This document shows, piece after piece, positions 35,942 to 44,596 of a DNA stretch of 64,000 bases. Position 1 is the stretch's first letter, and each line of letters starts with the position of its first letter. A model generated the notes under the pieces. It did no database searches and was not told the origin of the DNA. It was given only the letters and a program-made list of their open reading frames with translations. The DNA comes from Parahoeflea alexandrii (GTDB taxonomy: Bacteria; Pseudomonadota; Alphaproteobacteria; Rhizobiales; Rhizobiaceae), in contig NZ_JAAAML010000006.1 of NCBI RefSeq assembly GCF_024105735.1, forward strand, positions 1-64,000, in the 5' to 3' direction. The position numbers were made by a program, and so were the translations under genes.

Positions 35942-36592
35942 TCAGCTTGAGCGTGTGTCGGCAAACAGGCGCTCGAGCCGCCCGTCATCGAGAAACAGCC
36001 ATGGCTGGCTCGAGCGATGGCGCGCCTCGAAGGTTGCAATGTCGTCCGCGTCATCGGCAAGGATGCTGCCTATTTCATCGAGGCCGAGCATAAGTGTGTG
36101 ACGCCGGTAGGGATCAATTTCGAAACCGATCGTTTCACCGTCCGGCAACTCAACGGTTTGGGCTTCGAGATCGACCGTCAAAGGATTTCCGCCTTCGGCC
36201 GCCCGCATGATCCGTTCATGGGTTTCGCCCTGAATGACAAGCGGCAGGGCGCCGTTCTTGAAGCAGTTGGACTGGAAGATCTCGCCGAAGCTCGGCGCGA
36301 TAACGCAGCGGATGCCAAAATCCGTCAGTGCCCAGACCGCCTGTTCACGGCTGGATCCCGATCCGAAATTGGCGCCCGCGACCAGGATTTCGGCTTTGTC
36401 GAAAGGCGGGCTGTTGAGCACGAAATCTGTCTTGATGCCATCCGGACCCTGCCGGCGCTCGTGGAACAGATGCTTGCCGAGGCCGGCCTTGTCGAGCAGC
36501 AGCAGGAAGCGGGCGGGAAAAATGACATCGGTATCGACATGGGCCTCGCGCAGCGCAGCGGCCACGCTGGTGATCTTGGTGAATTTCTGCAT
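35942..36592 (-). CDS. leuD: LeuD-like hydro-lyase small subunit
   Basis: This 216-residue swivel-domain protein has HVDTDVIFPARFL and GANFGSGSSREQAVWALTDFGIRCVIAPSFG, the LeuD substrate-loop signature. With the large subunit at 36592-38004 it would form an aconitase-type (de)hydratase. Its ATG overlaps the large-subunit stop as ATGA. The usual product would be isopropylmalate isomerase, but no leuB or leuA is nearby and the operon is catabolic, so an alkylmaleate or citraconate hydratase role is a serious alternative. Confidence 0.8.
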   Translation of the reverse strand: MQKFTKITSVAAALREAHVDTDVIFPARFLLLLDKAGLGKHLFHERRQGPDGIKTDFVLNSPPFDKAEILVAGANFGSGSSREQAVWALTDFGIRCVIAPSFGEIFQSNCFKNGALPLVIQGETHERIMRAAEGGNPLTVDLEAQTVELPDGETIGFEIDPYRRHTLMLGLDEIGSILADDADDIATFEARHRSSQPWLFLDDGRLERLFADTRSS

Positions 36593-38004
36593 CAGTTGCT
36601 CGATCCCAATTTGCGCACATCAATGAGGTGGCCGGCAATCGCCGCCGCGGCTGCCATTGCCGGGCTCATCAGGTGGGTGCGTCCGCCCTGGCCCTGGCGG
36701 CCCTCGAAATTGCGGTTGGAAGTGGATGCGCAGCGTTCCCCGGGCTTGAGGCGATCATCATTGACCGCAACACACATCGAGCAGCCTGAGCCGCGCCATT
36801 CGAAACCGGCGTCGGTAAAGACCCGATCGAGGCCTTCGGCTTCGGCCTGCAGACGCACGCCGGCTGATCCGGGAACAGCAATCGCCGTGACCGTCGGGGC
36901 AATCCTCCGGCCTTTTATCACTTCCGCTGCGGACCGCATGTCCTCCAGCCGGCCATTGGTGCAGGAGCCGATGAAGACGTGGTCGATGGCGATATCTTCG
37001 AGCGGCATGCCCGGTTTGAGATCCATATAGGCGAGGCTGCGCTCGATCTTGGCGCGCTTTGCCGAATCGGTTTCGGTGGCCGGATCGGGGACCCGGTCGG
37101 AGACGGGGCTGGTCTCGCCGGGATTGGTCCCCCAGGATACGTGGGGCGCAAGGCCGGATACATCGAGTTCCACCTCGGCATCGAACACCGCGTCCGGGTC
37201 GCTCCCAAGATCTCGCCAGTGGGCGACCGCCGCGTCCCAGGCTTCGCCTTCAGGTGAAAGCGGACGTCCCTCCAGGTAGGCGAAGGTCGTCTCGTCGGGC
37301 GCAACCATGCCGACGCGGCTGCCAGCCTCGATCGACATGTTGCACAAGGTCATGCGGGCTTCCATGGACAGCGTCGCCATGGCTGGTCCCGTATACTCGA
37401 TGGCGTAGCCGACGCCGCCGTTGGTGCCGATCCTGGCGATCAGCGCCAGGATGATGTCCTTGACAGAGACGCCGGGTTGCAGAGCGCCATTGAGCGTGAC
37501 GCGCATGGTCTTCTGCTTGCGCTGTCTGAGGGTCTGTGTCGCGAATACGCATTCACATTCACTCGCGCCGATGCCGAAGGAGATGGTGCCGAAAGCGCCG
37601 TGAGTGGAGGTGTGGCTGTCACCGCAGACAAGCGTGGCGCCGGGCAGCGTGAAGCCGAGTTCCGGGCCGATGACATGGACAATGCCGTGCCGGTCATCGG
37701 TCATGGATATGTAGTCGATACCGAATTGCTCGCAGTTCTCGATCAGCCTTCCGACCAGGCGGGATGCCAGGCCTTCGGCCAGCGGCATGTTCCTGTTCCG
37801 CGTTGGAACGGCGTGGTCCGCCACCGCAATATGGGCCGCGGGACGCACCAATTGGCGGTTTTGTGCGGTTAATCCGGAGAAAGCCTGAGGGCTGGAGATC
37901 TCCTGCACCAGATGGCGATCGATGTAGAGCAGCGACGTTCCGTCGTCGTAATCCTTGACGACGTGGCTCTGCCAGACTTTCTCGTAGAGGGTTTTCACTG
38001 TCAT
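36592..38004 (-). CDS. leuC: LeuC-like hydro-lyase large subunit, 4Fe-4S
   Basis: This 470-residue protein is full length for LeuC. The three iron-sulfur cysteines are present: Cys348 (IGSCTNGR), Cys408 and Cys411 (GCSMCVAVN). Other family motifs are [24 protein letters not shown] and [11 protein letters not shown]. It is the first gene of the minus-strand operon and is divergent from hyuA2 across 194 bases. The reaction is hydration/dehydration of a substituted maleate/malate; whether the substrate is isopropylmalate or a pathway-specific dicarboxylate cannot be read from sequence. Confidence 0.83.
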   Translation of the reverse strand: MTVKTLYEKVWQSHVVKDYDDGTSLLYIDRHLVQEISSPQAFSGLTAQNRQLVRPAAHIAVADHAVPTRNRNMPLAEGLASRLVGRLIENCEQFGIDYISMTDDRHGIVHVIGPELGFTLPGATLVCGDSHTSTHGAFGTISFGIGASECECVFATQTLRQRKQKTMRVTLNGALQPGVSVKDIILALIARIGTNGGVGYAIEYTGPAMATLSMEARMTLCNMSIEAGSRVGMVAPDETTFAYLEGRPLSPEGEAWDAAVAHWRDLGSDPDAVFDAEVELDVSGLAPHVSWGTNPGETSPVSDRVPDPATETDSAKRAKIERSLAYMDLKPGMPLEDIAIDHVFIGSCTNGRLEDMRSAAEVIKGRRIAPTVTAIAVPGSAGVRLQAEAEGLDRVFTDAGFEWRGSGCSMCVAVNDDRLKPGERCASTSNRNFEGRQGQGGRTHLMSPAMAAAAAIAGHLIDVRKLGSSN

Positions 38005-38127
38005 TGGCGTTTTTCAAGTCCCGAGGCATTGTGGCGATGATGCGGACGACCCGGATCGGTGAGAAAAAATGTCTGCGTCCACCGCATTTTCCTGTTGCGA
38101 ATGAACGGAAAGGCAATCTATGTTGAA

Positions 38128-38142
38128 ATGAATACGCATGCA
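38128..38142. promoter_or_regulatory. candidate LacI operator at divergent leuC/hyuA2 promoter
   Basis: ATGAATACGCATGCA is an imperfect palindrome around a central CG (TGAATAC facing GCATGCA), typical of LacI-family sites. The same 15 bases occur inverted at 43405-43419, upstream of the module 2 binding-protein gene. The site could control both the leuCD operon and hyuAB2. Confidence 0.65.
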
Positions 38143-38198
38143 ATAACCTTTTGGAGTGTGTGCGACACGGGGATCACAAAGCGCATAGAGGAATTGAT

Positions 38199-40256
38199 AT
38201 GAGACTAGGCGTCGACGTTGGTGGCACGTTCACCGATCTTCTGCTGCATGATGAAAAGACGCAGCGGACCTTTGAGGCCAAAACGCCTTCAACTCCCGAA
38301 GACCAGTCCATCGGCGTCGCCGCAGGCGTCAAGTTGATCTGTGAGAAGGCCGGGATTTCGCCGTCCGACATCGAGTTGATCCTGCATGGCACGACAGTCG
38401 CGACCAATGCTGTGCTTGAAGGCAAGGGTGCGCGGGTTGGCCTGCTCGTGACCGAAGGATTCGAGTACACGCTGCACCTGGCCAAAGCCTGGACGCCCGG
38501 TCCGCTGTTCGGCTGGATCAACATGGAGAAGCCTGATCCGCTGGCGTCACTTGCCGATACGCGCGGCATTCCCGAACGGATGAATGCGCGCGGCGAAGTC
38601 GTCCGCGAACTCGATATCGACAAGGCAACCGCGTTGATCGACGATCTCTGCAGCTCCGGGATAGAGGCGCTGACGATTTCCCTGATGCATTCCTACGCCA
38701 ATGCCGAGCATGAGAGAGCGCTGGGAGCCATCGTGGCGGAACGCTTCCCGGATATTCCGGTGTCGCTCTCCTCCGACATCCTGCCCGAATTCCGCGAATA
38801 TGACCGGGCCATCACCACGGTGATGAACGACTATGTGCGGCCGATCATGAAGCGTTACCTGTCGCGGATCGAAGACCGGCTCAAGCAGGAAGGCGTCAGC
38901 GCGCGGCTGCATATCGTGCGTTCGGACGGCGGATTGATGAGTGCGGCTGCGGCGTCGGAACGGCCGGTGCACACAGTGCTTTCAGGGCCGGCCGGTGGCG
39001 TGACCAGCACGGTGATGCTGTCGCGGCGCTCAGGCATTTCCAAGCTTCTGGCCTTCGACATGGGCGGCACATCAACCGATGTGTCGGTGATTATCGACGG
39101 CGAAGCGACGATCTCGCGTTCCACCGAAGTCGGCATGTTCCCGGCCAAGGTGCCGACACTGGATGTGCGCAGCGTCGGCGCGGGCGGTGGCTCCATTGCC
39201 GACGTATCGGAACTCACCGGTTCGCTGCGTGTCGGTCCGCGCAGTGCCGGAGCCAACCCTGGGCCGGTGTCTTATGGGCGCGGCGGGACGGAACCAGCCG
39301 TCAGTGACGCCAACGTGGTTCTCGGCTATCTCCCGCCGGTGCTTCTGGGTGGCGACATGTCGCTCGATGTCGAAGGTGCCCGCAAGGCAGTCGCCGGCAT
39401 CGGTGAGACGCTCGGTCTGTCGCCGGAAGATGCAGCCAAGGGCATCATCGACATCGCCAATGAAGTCATGCTCGGTGCGTTGCGGGTGATCACCGTGCAG
39501 CGCGGGCTCGATCCGCGCGAGTTCGGCATTGTTGCCTTTGGAGGTGCGGGTCCTCTGCATGCCAACGCCATCGCGGAGCTGCTCGGATGCTATCCGGTAA
39601 TGGTGCCGCCCAATCCGGGCGTGCTTTCGGCGCTCGGCTTTCTCGAAGCGGATTTCAAGAACGAGTTCGTCCAGACCTATATCCGCTCCACGGTTGGACT
39701 TGACCCGGCCGAAGTATGGACTCGCTTCGAGGAGCTTGAAGGCAAGGCCAAGACCTGGCTCAAGGAGCAGGAGGTCTCGGCGGACGATGCCTCGATCCTC
39801 TACACGCTGGATCTGCGCTACGAGCAGCAGGGTTTCGAAGTCTCGGTGGATGTGAGTGCCCATCATGTGCGCCAGAAAGGCGGAATGGAGCCGATCCTGG
39901 CTGACTACCACGCATTGCATGAACGCCTTTACGGCGTGCGCTTCACGGTTCCGGTGGAACTGGTCGCCTTGCGGGTGGTGGCCCGCGGCGCAACGCCTCC
40001 GGTGAATGAAAAGGCGCCGGGTGGCGAAGGCGGAGAGATTTCCGCCGCGGTGATGGAAACCCGACCGGCCTATTTCGACGGCGCCTGGCATGACACGCCC
40101 CATTATGACCGCAACAAGCTCGGTGTTGGTTCCCGTGTCGAGGGGCCGGCCATCATTCGGCAATACGACACCACCACTGTGCTTCTGCCCGCCCACTACG
40201 CTGAAATCGACGAGCACGGCAACGTGCTCATCTGGCCAATTTCGAAGGGAAAGTGA
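38199..40256 (+). CDS. hyuA: hydantoinase/oxoprolinase subunit A (HyuA family), module 2
   Basis: The start ATG 38199, with AGAGGAA upstream, gives 685 residues that begin almost directly with the phosphate-binding motif RLGVDVGGTFTDLLLHDE. Other hallmarks are LHGTTVATNAVLEGKGA, FDMGGTSTDVSVI and AFGGAGPLHANAIAELLG. Compared with HyuA1 it lacks the 40-residue coiled-coil extension. It is the first gene of module 2, divergent from the leuC operon, with a LacI-type site in the promoter. Substrate unknown; cyclic amide, imide or oxoproline-like compounds are most likely. Confidence 0.9.
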   Translation: MRLGVDVGGTFTDLLLHDEKTQRTFEAKTPSTPEDQSIGVAAGVKLICEKAGISPSDIELILHGTTVATNAVLEGKGARVGLLVTEGFEYTLHLAKAWTPGPLFGWINMEKPDPLASLADTRGIPERMNARGEVVRELDIDKATALIDDLCSSGIEALTISLMHSYANAEHERALGAIVAERFPDIPVSLSSDILPEFREYDRAITTVMNDYVRPIMKRYLSRIEDRLKQEGVSARLHIVRSDGGLMSAAAASERPVHTVLSGPAGGVTSTVMLSRRSGISKLLAFDMGGTSTDVSVIIDGEATISRSTEVGMFPAKVPTLDVRSVGAGGGSIADVSELTGSLRVGPRSAGANPGPVSYGRGGTEPAVSDANVVLGYLPPVLLGGDMSLDVEGARKAVAGIGETLGLSPEDAAKGIIDIANEVMLGALRVITVQRGLDPREFGIVAFGGAGPLHANAIAELLGCYPVMVPPNPGVLSALGFLEADFKNEFVQTYIRSTVGLDPAEVWTRFEELEGKAKTWLKEQEVSADDASILYTLDLRYEQQGFEVSVDVSAHHVRQKGGMEPILADYHALHERLYGVRFTVPVELVALRVVARGATPPVNEKAPGGEGGEISAAVMETRPAYFDGAWHDTPHYDRNKLGVGSRVEGPAIIRQYDTTTVLLPAHYAEIDEHGNVLIWPISKGK

Positions 40257-40261
40257 TCAAG

Positions 40262-42037
40262 ATGGCAACCAAGGTCGATCCAATCACCCTCGATATCATC
40301 GAGAATGCACTCAAGAACGCCCGTTTCGAGATGGACGGCGTCGTCGTCCGGATCTCGCTGTCGCCGGTGATCCGCGAACAGCATGACGAGTTTCCGATGA
40401 TCTGCAACGAACGCGGCCAGATGGTCGTCGGGCAGTTCGGATCCTACATTCCGTCGGTGGTCGAGAAGTTCGGCGGCAACGTCAATGAAGGCGATATCTT
40501 CGTCTGGAATGACCCCTACGCTTCCAAGGGCTCGATCTCGCACAACAATGACTGGTGCGTGATGCTGCCGATCTTCCACGAGAAGGTTCTGGTCGGCTTC
40601 TCCTCGATCTTCGGCCACATGGTCGATGTCGGCGGGTCGGTGCCGGGCTCAATGCCGGCCGACGCCCGCACGATCTGGGAGGAGGGGCTTCGGGTTCCCC
40701 CGGTCAAGATCTACGACAAGGGTGTGCTCAATCAGGGCGTGCTCGACATCATGCTCAACAATTCGCGGACGCCCGACATGAACCGGGCCGACCTGATGGC
40801 GCTGATTGCCGGCTGCAAGACAGCGGCGACCCGCGTGCGCGAACTCTGCGACCGCTTCGGCCGCGAGACCTACATGACCGCGTGCGACATGCTGCTCGAC
40901 CGGACCCGCGAAGCCATGCGCCAGGTGATCCGGAAATACATCCCGGAAGAGCCTGTAAGCTTCACTGACTATGTCGATGATGACGGCCTGGGCAATGGCC
41001 CGTTCAAGATGACACTGACCATCTCGCGGCGCGGCGACATAGCTGTCTTTGACTGGACCGGGACCGATGACCAGGCGGAGGGTCCGATCAACTTCCATAT
41101 CCACGAGGGCCTCTGCAAGCTGTTCTTCGGGGTCTACATGATCATGTCATTCGACCCTTCGGTGCTGTTCAACGAGGGCTTCTACGACCTGTTCGAGATC
41201 GTGCTGCCGGAGGGAAGCCTGCTCAATCCGAGGTTCCCTGCGGCGCTGTCGAACCGGCTCAATACGCATACGCGGTTCTTCGATTGCCAGGCCGGCGCGC
41301 TCGGCAAGTTCGTGCCGCAGCTGTCGATGGCAGCAGGTTACGGTACCAGCCCGCATTTCATCTTCTCGGGTACGGACAAGGACGACAAGTATTTCCAGCT
41401 TATGGAGCTGTTGTTCGGCGGCGTGCCGGGACGCCCTAAGGGCGACGGATTCGACGGCCATGCCTGGTGGCCGCTGTTTTCGGCAACGCCGATCGAATAC
41501 ATCGAAAACTACTACCCGGTTCTGGTCGAGCGCTATATGCCGATCCAGGATTCCGGCGGACCCGGACTGCATCGCGGCGGCGCCGGGATCGAGAAGGTCT
41601 ACCGCATGCTCGCCGCCGGCAAGGTCTCGATTCATGACGACCGCGAAGTGGTTCCGCCCTGGGGCATCAATGGCGGCCTGCATGGCGGTACATCGAGCAA
41701 ATGGGTGATCAAGGCGGGGGAAGAGACCCCGGAGCGGATTCCGTCCAAGATCGACAATCTCAAGGTCGAACCCGGTGACCGCGTCGTCTTCAAGACAGCA
41801 GGATCGGGCGGCTGGGGTGATCCGCTCGACCGCGATGCCGCGACCGTCGCGCGCGACGTGCGCTATGGGCTGGTCTCGCGGGATCAGGCGGAGAATGCCT
41901 ATGGCGTGGTGCTGACTGCGCAGAACCTGCCTGACGAAGCCGCCTCCGCGACGTTGCGTAAAAAAGCGAAGGAGAAGCGTGGAGAACCACCTGCGTTCGA
42001 CTTCGGCTACTCCCCGCCTGACCGGCAGGCTTCCTGA
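40262..42037 (+). CDS. hyuB: hydantoinase/oxoprolinase subunit B (HyuB family), module 2
   Basis: This 591-residue HyuB protein has KVDPITLDIIENALKNAR, SPVIREQHDEFPM, NDPYASKGSISHNNDW, GHMVDVGGSVPGS and GSGGWGDPLDRDA, collinear with HyuB1. ATG 40262 is chosen; an in-frame GTG at 40253 would overlap the hyuA2 stop as GTGA and cannot be excluded. The gene is followed by a strong terminator and then the convergent lacI gene, so hyuAB2 is a two-gene transcript. Confidence 0.91.
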   Translation: MATKVDPITLDIIENALKNARFEMDGVVVRISLSPVIREQHDEFPMICNERGQMVVGQFGSYIPSVVEKFGGNVNEGDIFVWNDPYASKGSISHNNDWCVMLPIFHEKVLVGFSSIFGHMVDVGGSVPGSMPADARTIWEEGLRVPPVKIYDKGVLNQGVLDIMLNNSRTPDMNRADLMALIAGCKTAATRVRELCDRFGRETYMTACDMLLDRTREAMRQVIRKYIPEEPVSFTDYVDDDGLGNGPFKMTLTISRRGDIAVFDWTGTDDQAEGPINFHIHEGLCKLFFGVYMIMSFDPSVLFNEGFYDLFEIVLPEGSLLNPRFPAALSNRLNTHTRFFDCQAGALGKFVPQLSMAAGYGTSPHFIFSGTDKDDKYFQLMELLFGGVPGRPKGDGFDGHAWWPLFSATPIEYIENYYPVLVERYMPIQDSGGPGLHRGGAGIEKVYRMLAAGKVSIHDDREVVPPWGINGGLHGGTSSKWVIKAGEETPERIPSKIDNLKVEPGDRVVFKTAGSGGWGDPLDRDAATVARDVRYGLVSRDQAENAYGVVLTAQNLPDEAASATLRKKAKEKRGEPPAFDFGYSPPDRQAS

Positions 42038-42040
42038 CAG

Positions 42041-42066
42041 GAAAAGGGGCCTTCGAGCCCCTTTTC
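42041..42066. terminator. bidirectional terminator between hyuB2 and lacI
   Basis: GAAAAGGGGC (42041-42050) pairs with GCCCCTTTTC (42057-42066) around the loop CTTCGA. The A/T ends of the stem make it work on both strands, closing the convergent hyuB2 and lacI transcripts. Confidence 0.85.
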
Positions 42067-42111
42067 CCAAGCGCTTCCCGGATGTAACCGGCAGGATTGG
42101 TCAGGGTCGAT

Positions 42112-43200
42112 TCATTTGGAGGAGCCAGTGTCGGCCCTGGCGGCTTCCTCCTTGCCCGTCTCCCAGCGGTGACCGGCCGGAACCGGAATGGTGTTGCGCC
42201 AGATCAGCCGTCCGCTGATCGGCTGGTCGATGCCGGGTTCGATGCCGGATGAGGGGTCGTCAAGGTTAAGAATTGACAGGGTGGCGTCGATCATCTGGTT
42301 GATTGGCTGGCGTACCGTGGTCAACTGATACGGAGCGCGACGTCCTTCGGGAATGTCGTCGAAGCCTGCCACCATCAAGTCTTCAGGAATGCGCAGACCA
42401 AGGCGGTAACGCAGCGCGTCTATGGCGCCCATGGCCATGATGTCATTGATGGCGAAGAGTGCCTCGGGCCGGGAACGGTCCTTGTCACGAAAGATACCGA
42501 GCGCAGCGTTGAATGCGCCTTCATAGGACGATTGTCCCCCGACCTCGGTTATGTCGCTGCGCCTCACACCTTCTTCCTGCAAGCGTTCGACAAATCCTCT
42601 TACACGGTCCTGGCTGGTGCTTCCCTTGGGGTCGCCGGTGATCATGGCGAAGTTTTTGGCCCCGGCAGCAAGGAAAGCCTCGGCAATCAAACGACCGCCG
42701 GCGGCGTTGTCACAGCGCACGCCCGAGGCGTCGCTGCCCGGAATGTAGCGGTTGAACAGCACGATCGGGATGCCCCGGTCATGGCACATGCTTGTCATGC
42801 GGGTCGAGAGCTGTGCCGCGGTCAGGATCACGCCATCAACCTGATATTTCAGCACGTGAAGGATGGCTTCGTCGCTTTCCGCACCCGGGTCTACCGTGAA
42901 GATCAGAACCTGCCGGCCTTGTTCCTGCAGTTTCTGGCTGAAAGCGTGTAAAACGTGGGAATAGAAGGGGTTGGCCATGTTGCCGATGATCAGCGCAACA
43001 ATGTTTGTGCGTTTGGTCGTAAGGCTGCTGGCAATCGAATTGGGGACGTAGTTTAGCTTTCGGGCGGCCTCGTAAACCTTCTGTCTGGTTTCCTCGGCAA
43101 TGCTCGAGCCGGGCGTGAAAGCACGGGAGACAGCCGACTGTGAAACGCCCGCCAATGCGGCAACATCGAATGAGGTGGAACGGTTGCTGTGACGTGCCAT
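42112..43200 (-). CDS. LacI-family transcriptional regulator of module 2
   Basis: This 362-residue regulator has an N-terminal LacI helix-turn-helix (DVAALAGVSQSAVSRAFTPGSSI), the hinge helix NYVPNSIASSLTTKRTN and a periplasmic-binding-like sensor domain (GFDDIPEGRRAPYQLTTVRQP). It lies between hyuAB2 and the ABC genes and is divergent from the latter. Three matching sites, upstream of leuC/hyuA2, upstream of itself and upstream of the binding-protein gene, are its likely targets, implying one regulon for the whole second module. Confidence 0.88.
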   Translation of the reverse strand: MARHSNRSTSFDVAALAGVSQSAVSRAFTPGSSIAEETRQKVYEAARKLNYVPNSIASSLTTKRTNIVALIIGNMANPFYSHVLHAFSQKLQEQGRQVLIFTVDPGAESDEAILHVLKYQVDGVILTAAQLSTRMTSMCHDRGIPIVLFNRYIPGSDASGVRCDNAAGGRLIAEAFLAAGAKNFAMITGDPKGSTSQDRVRGFVERLQEEGVRRSDITEVGGQSSYEGAFNAALGIFRDKDRSRPEALFAINDIMAMGAIDALRYRLGLRIPEDLMVAGFDDIPEGRRAPYQLTTVRQPINQMIDATLSILNLDDPSSGIEPGIDQPISGRLIWRNTIPVPAGHRWETGKEEAARADTGSSK

Positions 43201-43231
43201 GACCGACTTCTTTCCATTTCGCCCGCTTCGA

Positions 43232-43243
43232 TTGCGTATTCAA
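43232..43243. promoter_or_regulatory. candidate LacI operator at the lacI promoter
   Basis: TTGCGTATTCAA shares the ten bases TGCGTATTCA with the stronger site at 43405-43419, but its other half-site has diverged. It lies 32 bases ahead of the lacI start on the minus strand, a place suited to autoregulation. The rest of the 277-base divergent gap shows no gene. Confidence 0.45.
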
Positions 43244-43404
43244 CTGAAGCCCCAGTCAGACCGATAGCCTCCGGCGGGGAGGGATTCAACCAATTTGGTG
43301 ACGCTGTGCATTCGTTCTCCTGTCTTCGACGGATTTGAGATCCTGCCCGTTTTCAAGATTTCGCAGTGCGGGCGATTGACTCGGTAGGGCACTTGAGAGA
43401 ACAA

Positions 43405-43419
43405 TGCATGCGTATTCAT
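43405..43419. promoter_or_regulatory. candidate LacI operator ahead of the module 2 ABC operon
   Basis: TGCATGCGTATTCAT is the exact reverse complement of the 15 bases at 38128-38142. It lies 59 bases before the binding-protein start. Confidence 0.65.
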
Positions 43420-43477
43420 CACGTGCAATTCCTGCTGAGGGGCCGGAGCTGCACACGACAGGACAGGGAGTTCAAGA

Positions 43478-44596
43478 ATGACAAAGCGCGTCCTACTCGC
43501 ATCACTGACAGCCATAGCCGCCACCGTCTGCATGACAGGGGCCTCTTTCGCAGACGAGGCTTCCGAAGGCCTGGCCCGTGCAACAGCAAACATCGAGAAG
43601 TACAAGGCCAAGCCGGAATTCGTCGCTCCGGGCGAGCCGTTTGATGCCAAGGCCTGTGCGGCCGGGAAGAAGATGCTGTCGATCCCCAACAGCAGCGGCA
43701 ATCCGTTCCTCAAGGGCATCATCGACCGGATGAAGGTCGCGGGTGCGCTGGTTGGCCTCGAAGTGCGTGAATGGGAAAACCAGGGTCAGCCGAGCCAGTG
43801 GGTTCAGGGTGTCGAGCTCGCCACCCGGGAGAAGTACGACATCATTGACCTGATTTCGGGCATTGATCCCGGCACCATCGAGCCGCAACTCAGGGCCGCG
43901 AAGGAAGCGGGCGTGAAAGTGATGACCTCGCACTTCTACGATCCGAGCTTCGAGCAGAATCCGGTGGTTTCGAGCTCTTTGACTATCGGCTTCGGTGAAG
44001 TCGGCACCATCCTGGCGGACTGGGCCGCTGTCGCGACCGAAGGCAAGGCGAACATCGCCATCGTTGTTTCCAACGAGGTTCCGCCAACCATTCCTCTGGT
44101 TGCGAACTTCAAGAAGCAACTCGCGGCCAATTGCCCGGACTGCAAGATCATCCAGGAAATCAACGTCGGCGTGACCGAGTGGGGCACGAAGATCCAGACT
44201 GCCGTGCAGTCCGCGGTTCAGGCCAATCCGGAAATCAACGTCGTGATCCCGATCTACGATTCGATGTCGCAGTTCGTCATTCCGGCCCTGCGGCTTGCCG
44301 GCAAGACGGGCGAAGTGAAGGTGGGTACCTTCAATGGCACTCCGTTCGTGCTTGACTACATTGCTCAGGGACTTGCCGACATGAATATCGGTGAAAGCCT
44401 GGACTGGATTGCCTATGCAACCGTCGATGGCCATCTGCGCGATGCTTGCGGACTCGAGAGCCCGAAAGCGCTCAATGTGCCGTTCTACATCTTTGACAAG
44501 ACCAATGTCGCAGAGGCCGGTACCCCGGCCCAGTTCGATACCGGCTATGGTGATGCCTACAAGGCAGGTTTCCACAAGCTCTGGGGCATCGAATAA
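43478..44596 (+). CDS. CUT2-type ABC transporter periplasmic substrate-binding protein, module 2
   Basis: This 372-residue protein has a signal peptide (cleavage near SFA-DE) and a ribose-class binding fold. It is collinear with the module 1 protein: PFDAKACAAGKK, NCPDCKI, YDSMSQFVIPALRLAG, NIGESLDW and a C-terminal YGDAYKAGFHKLWGIE. The Cys positions are conserved between the two. Ligand presumably the HyuAB2 substrate. The stop TAA shares one base with the ATPase start. Confidence 0.86.
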   Translation: MTKRVLLASLTAIAATVCMTGASFADEASEGLARATANIEKYKAKPEFVAPGEPFDAKACAAGKKMLSIPNSSGNPFLKGIIDRMKVAGALVGLEVREWENQGQPSQWVQGVELATREKYDIIDLISGIDPGTIEPQLRAAKEAGVKVMTSHFYDPSFEQNPVVSSSLTIGFGEVGTILADWAAVATEGKANIAIVVSNEVPPTIPLVANFKKQLAANCPDCKIIQEINVGVTEWGTKIQTAVQSAVQANPEINVVIPIYDSMSQFVIPALRLAGKTGEVKVGTFNGTPFVLDYIAQGLADMNIGESLDWIAYATVDGHLRDACGLESPKALNVPFYIFDKTNVAEAGTPAQFDTGYGDAYKAGFHKLWGIE

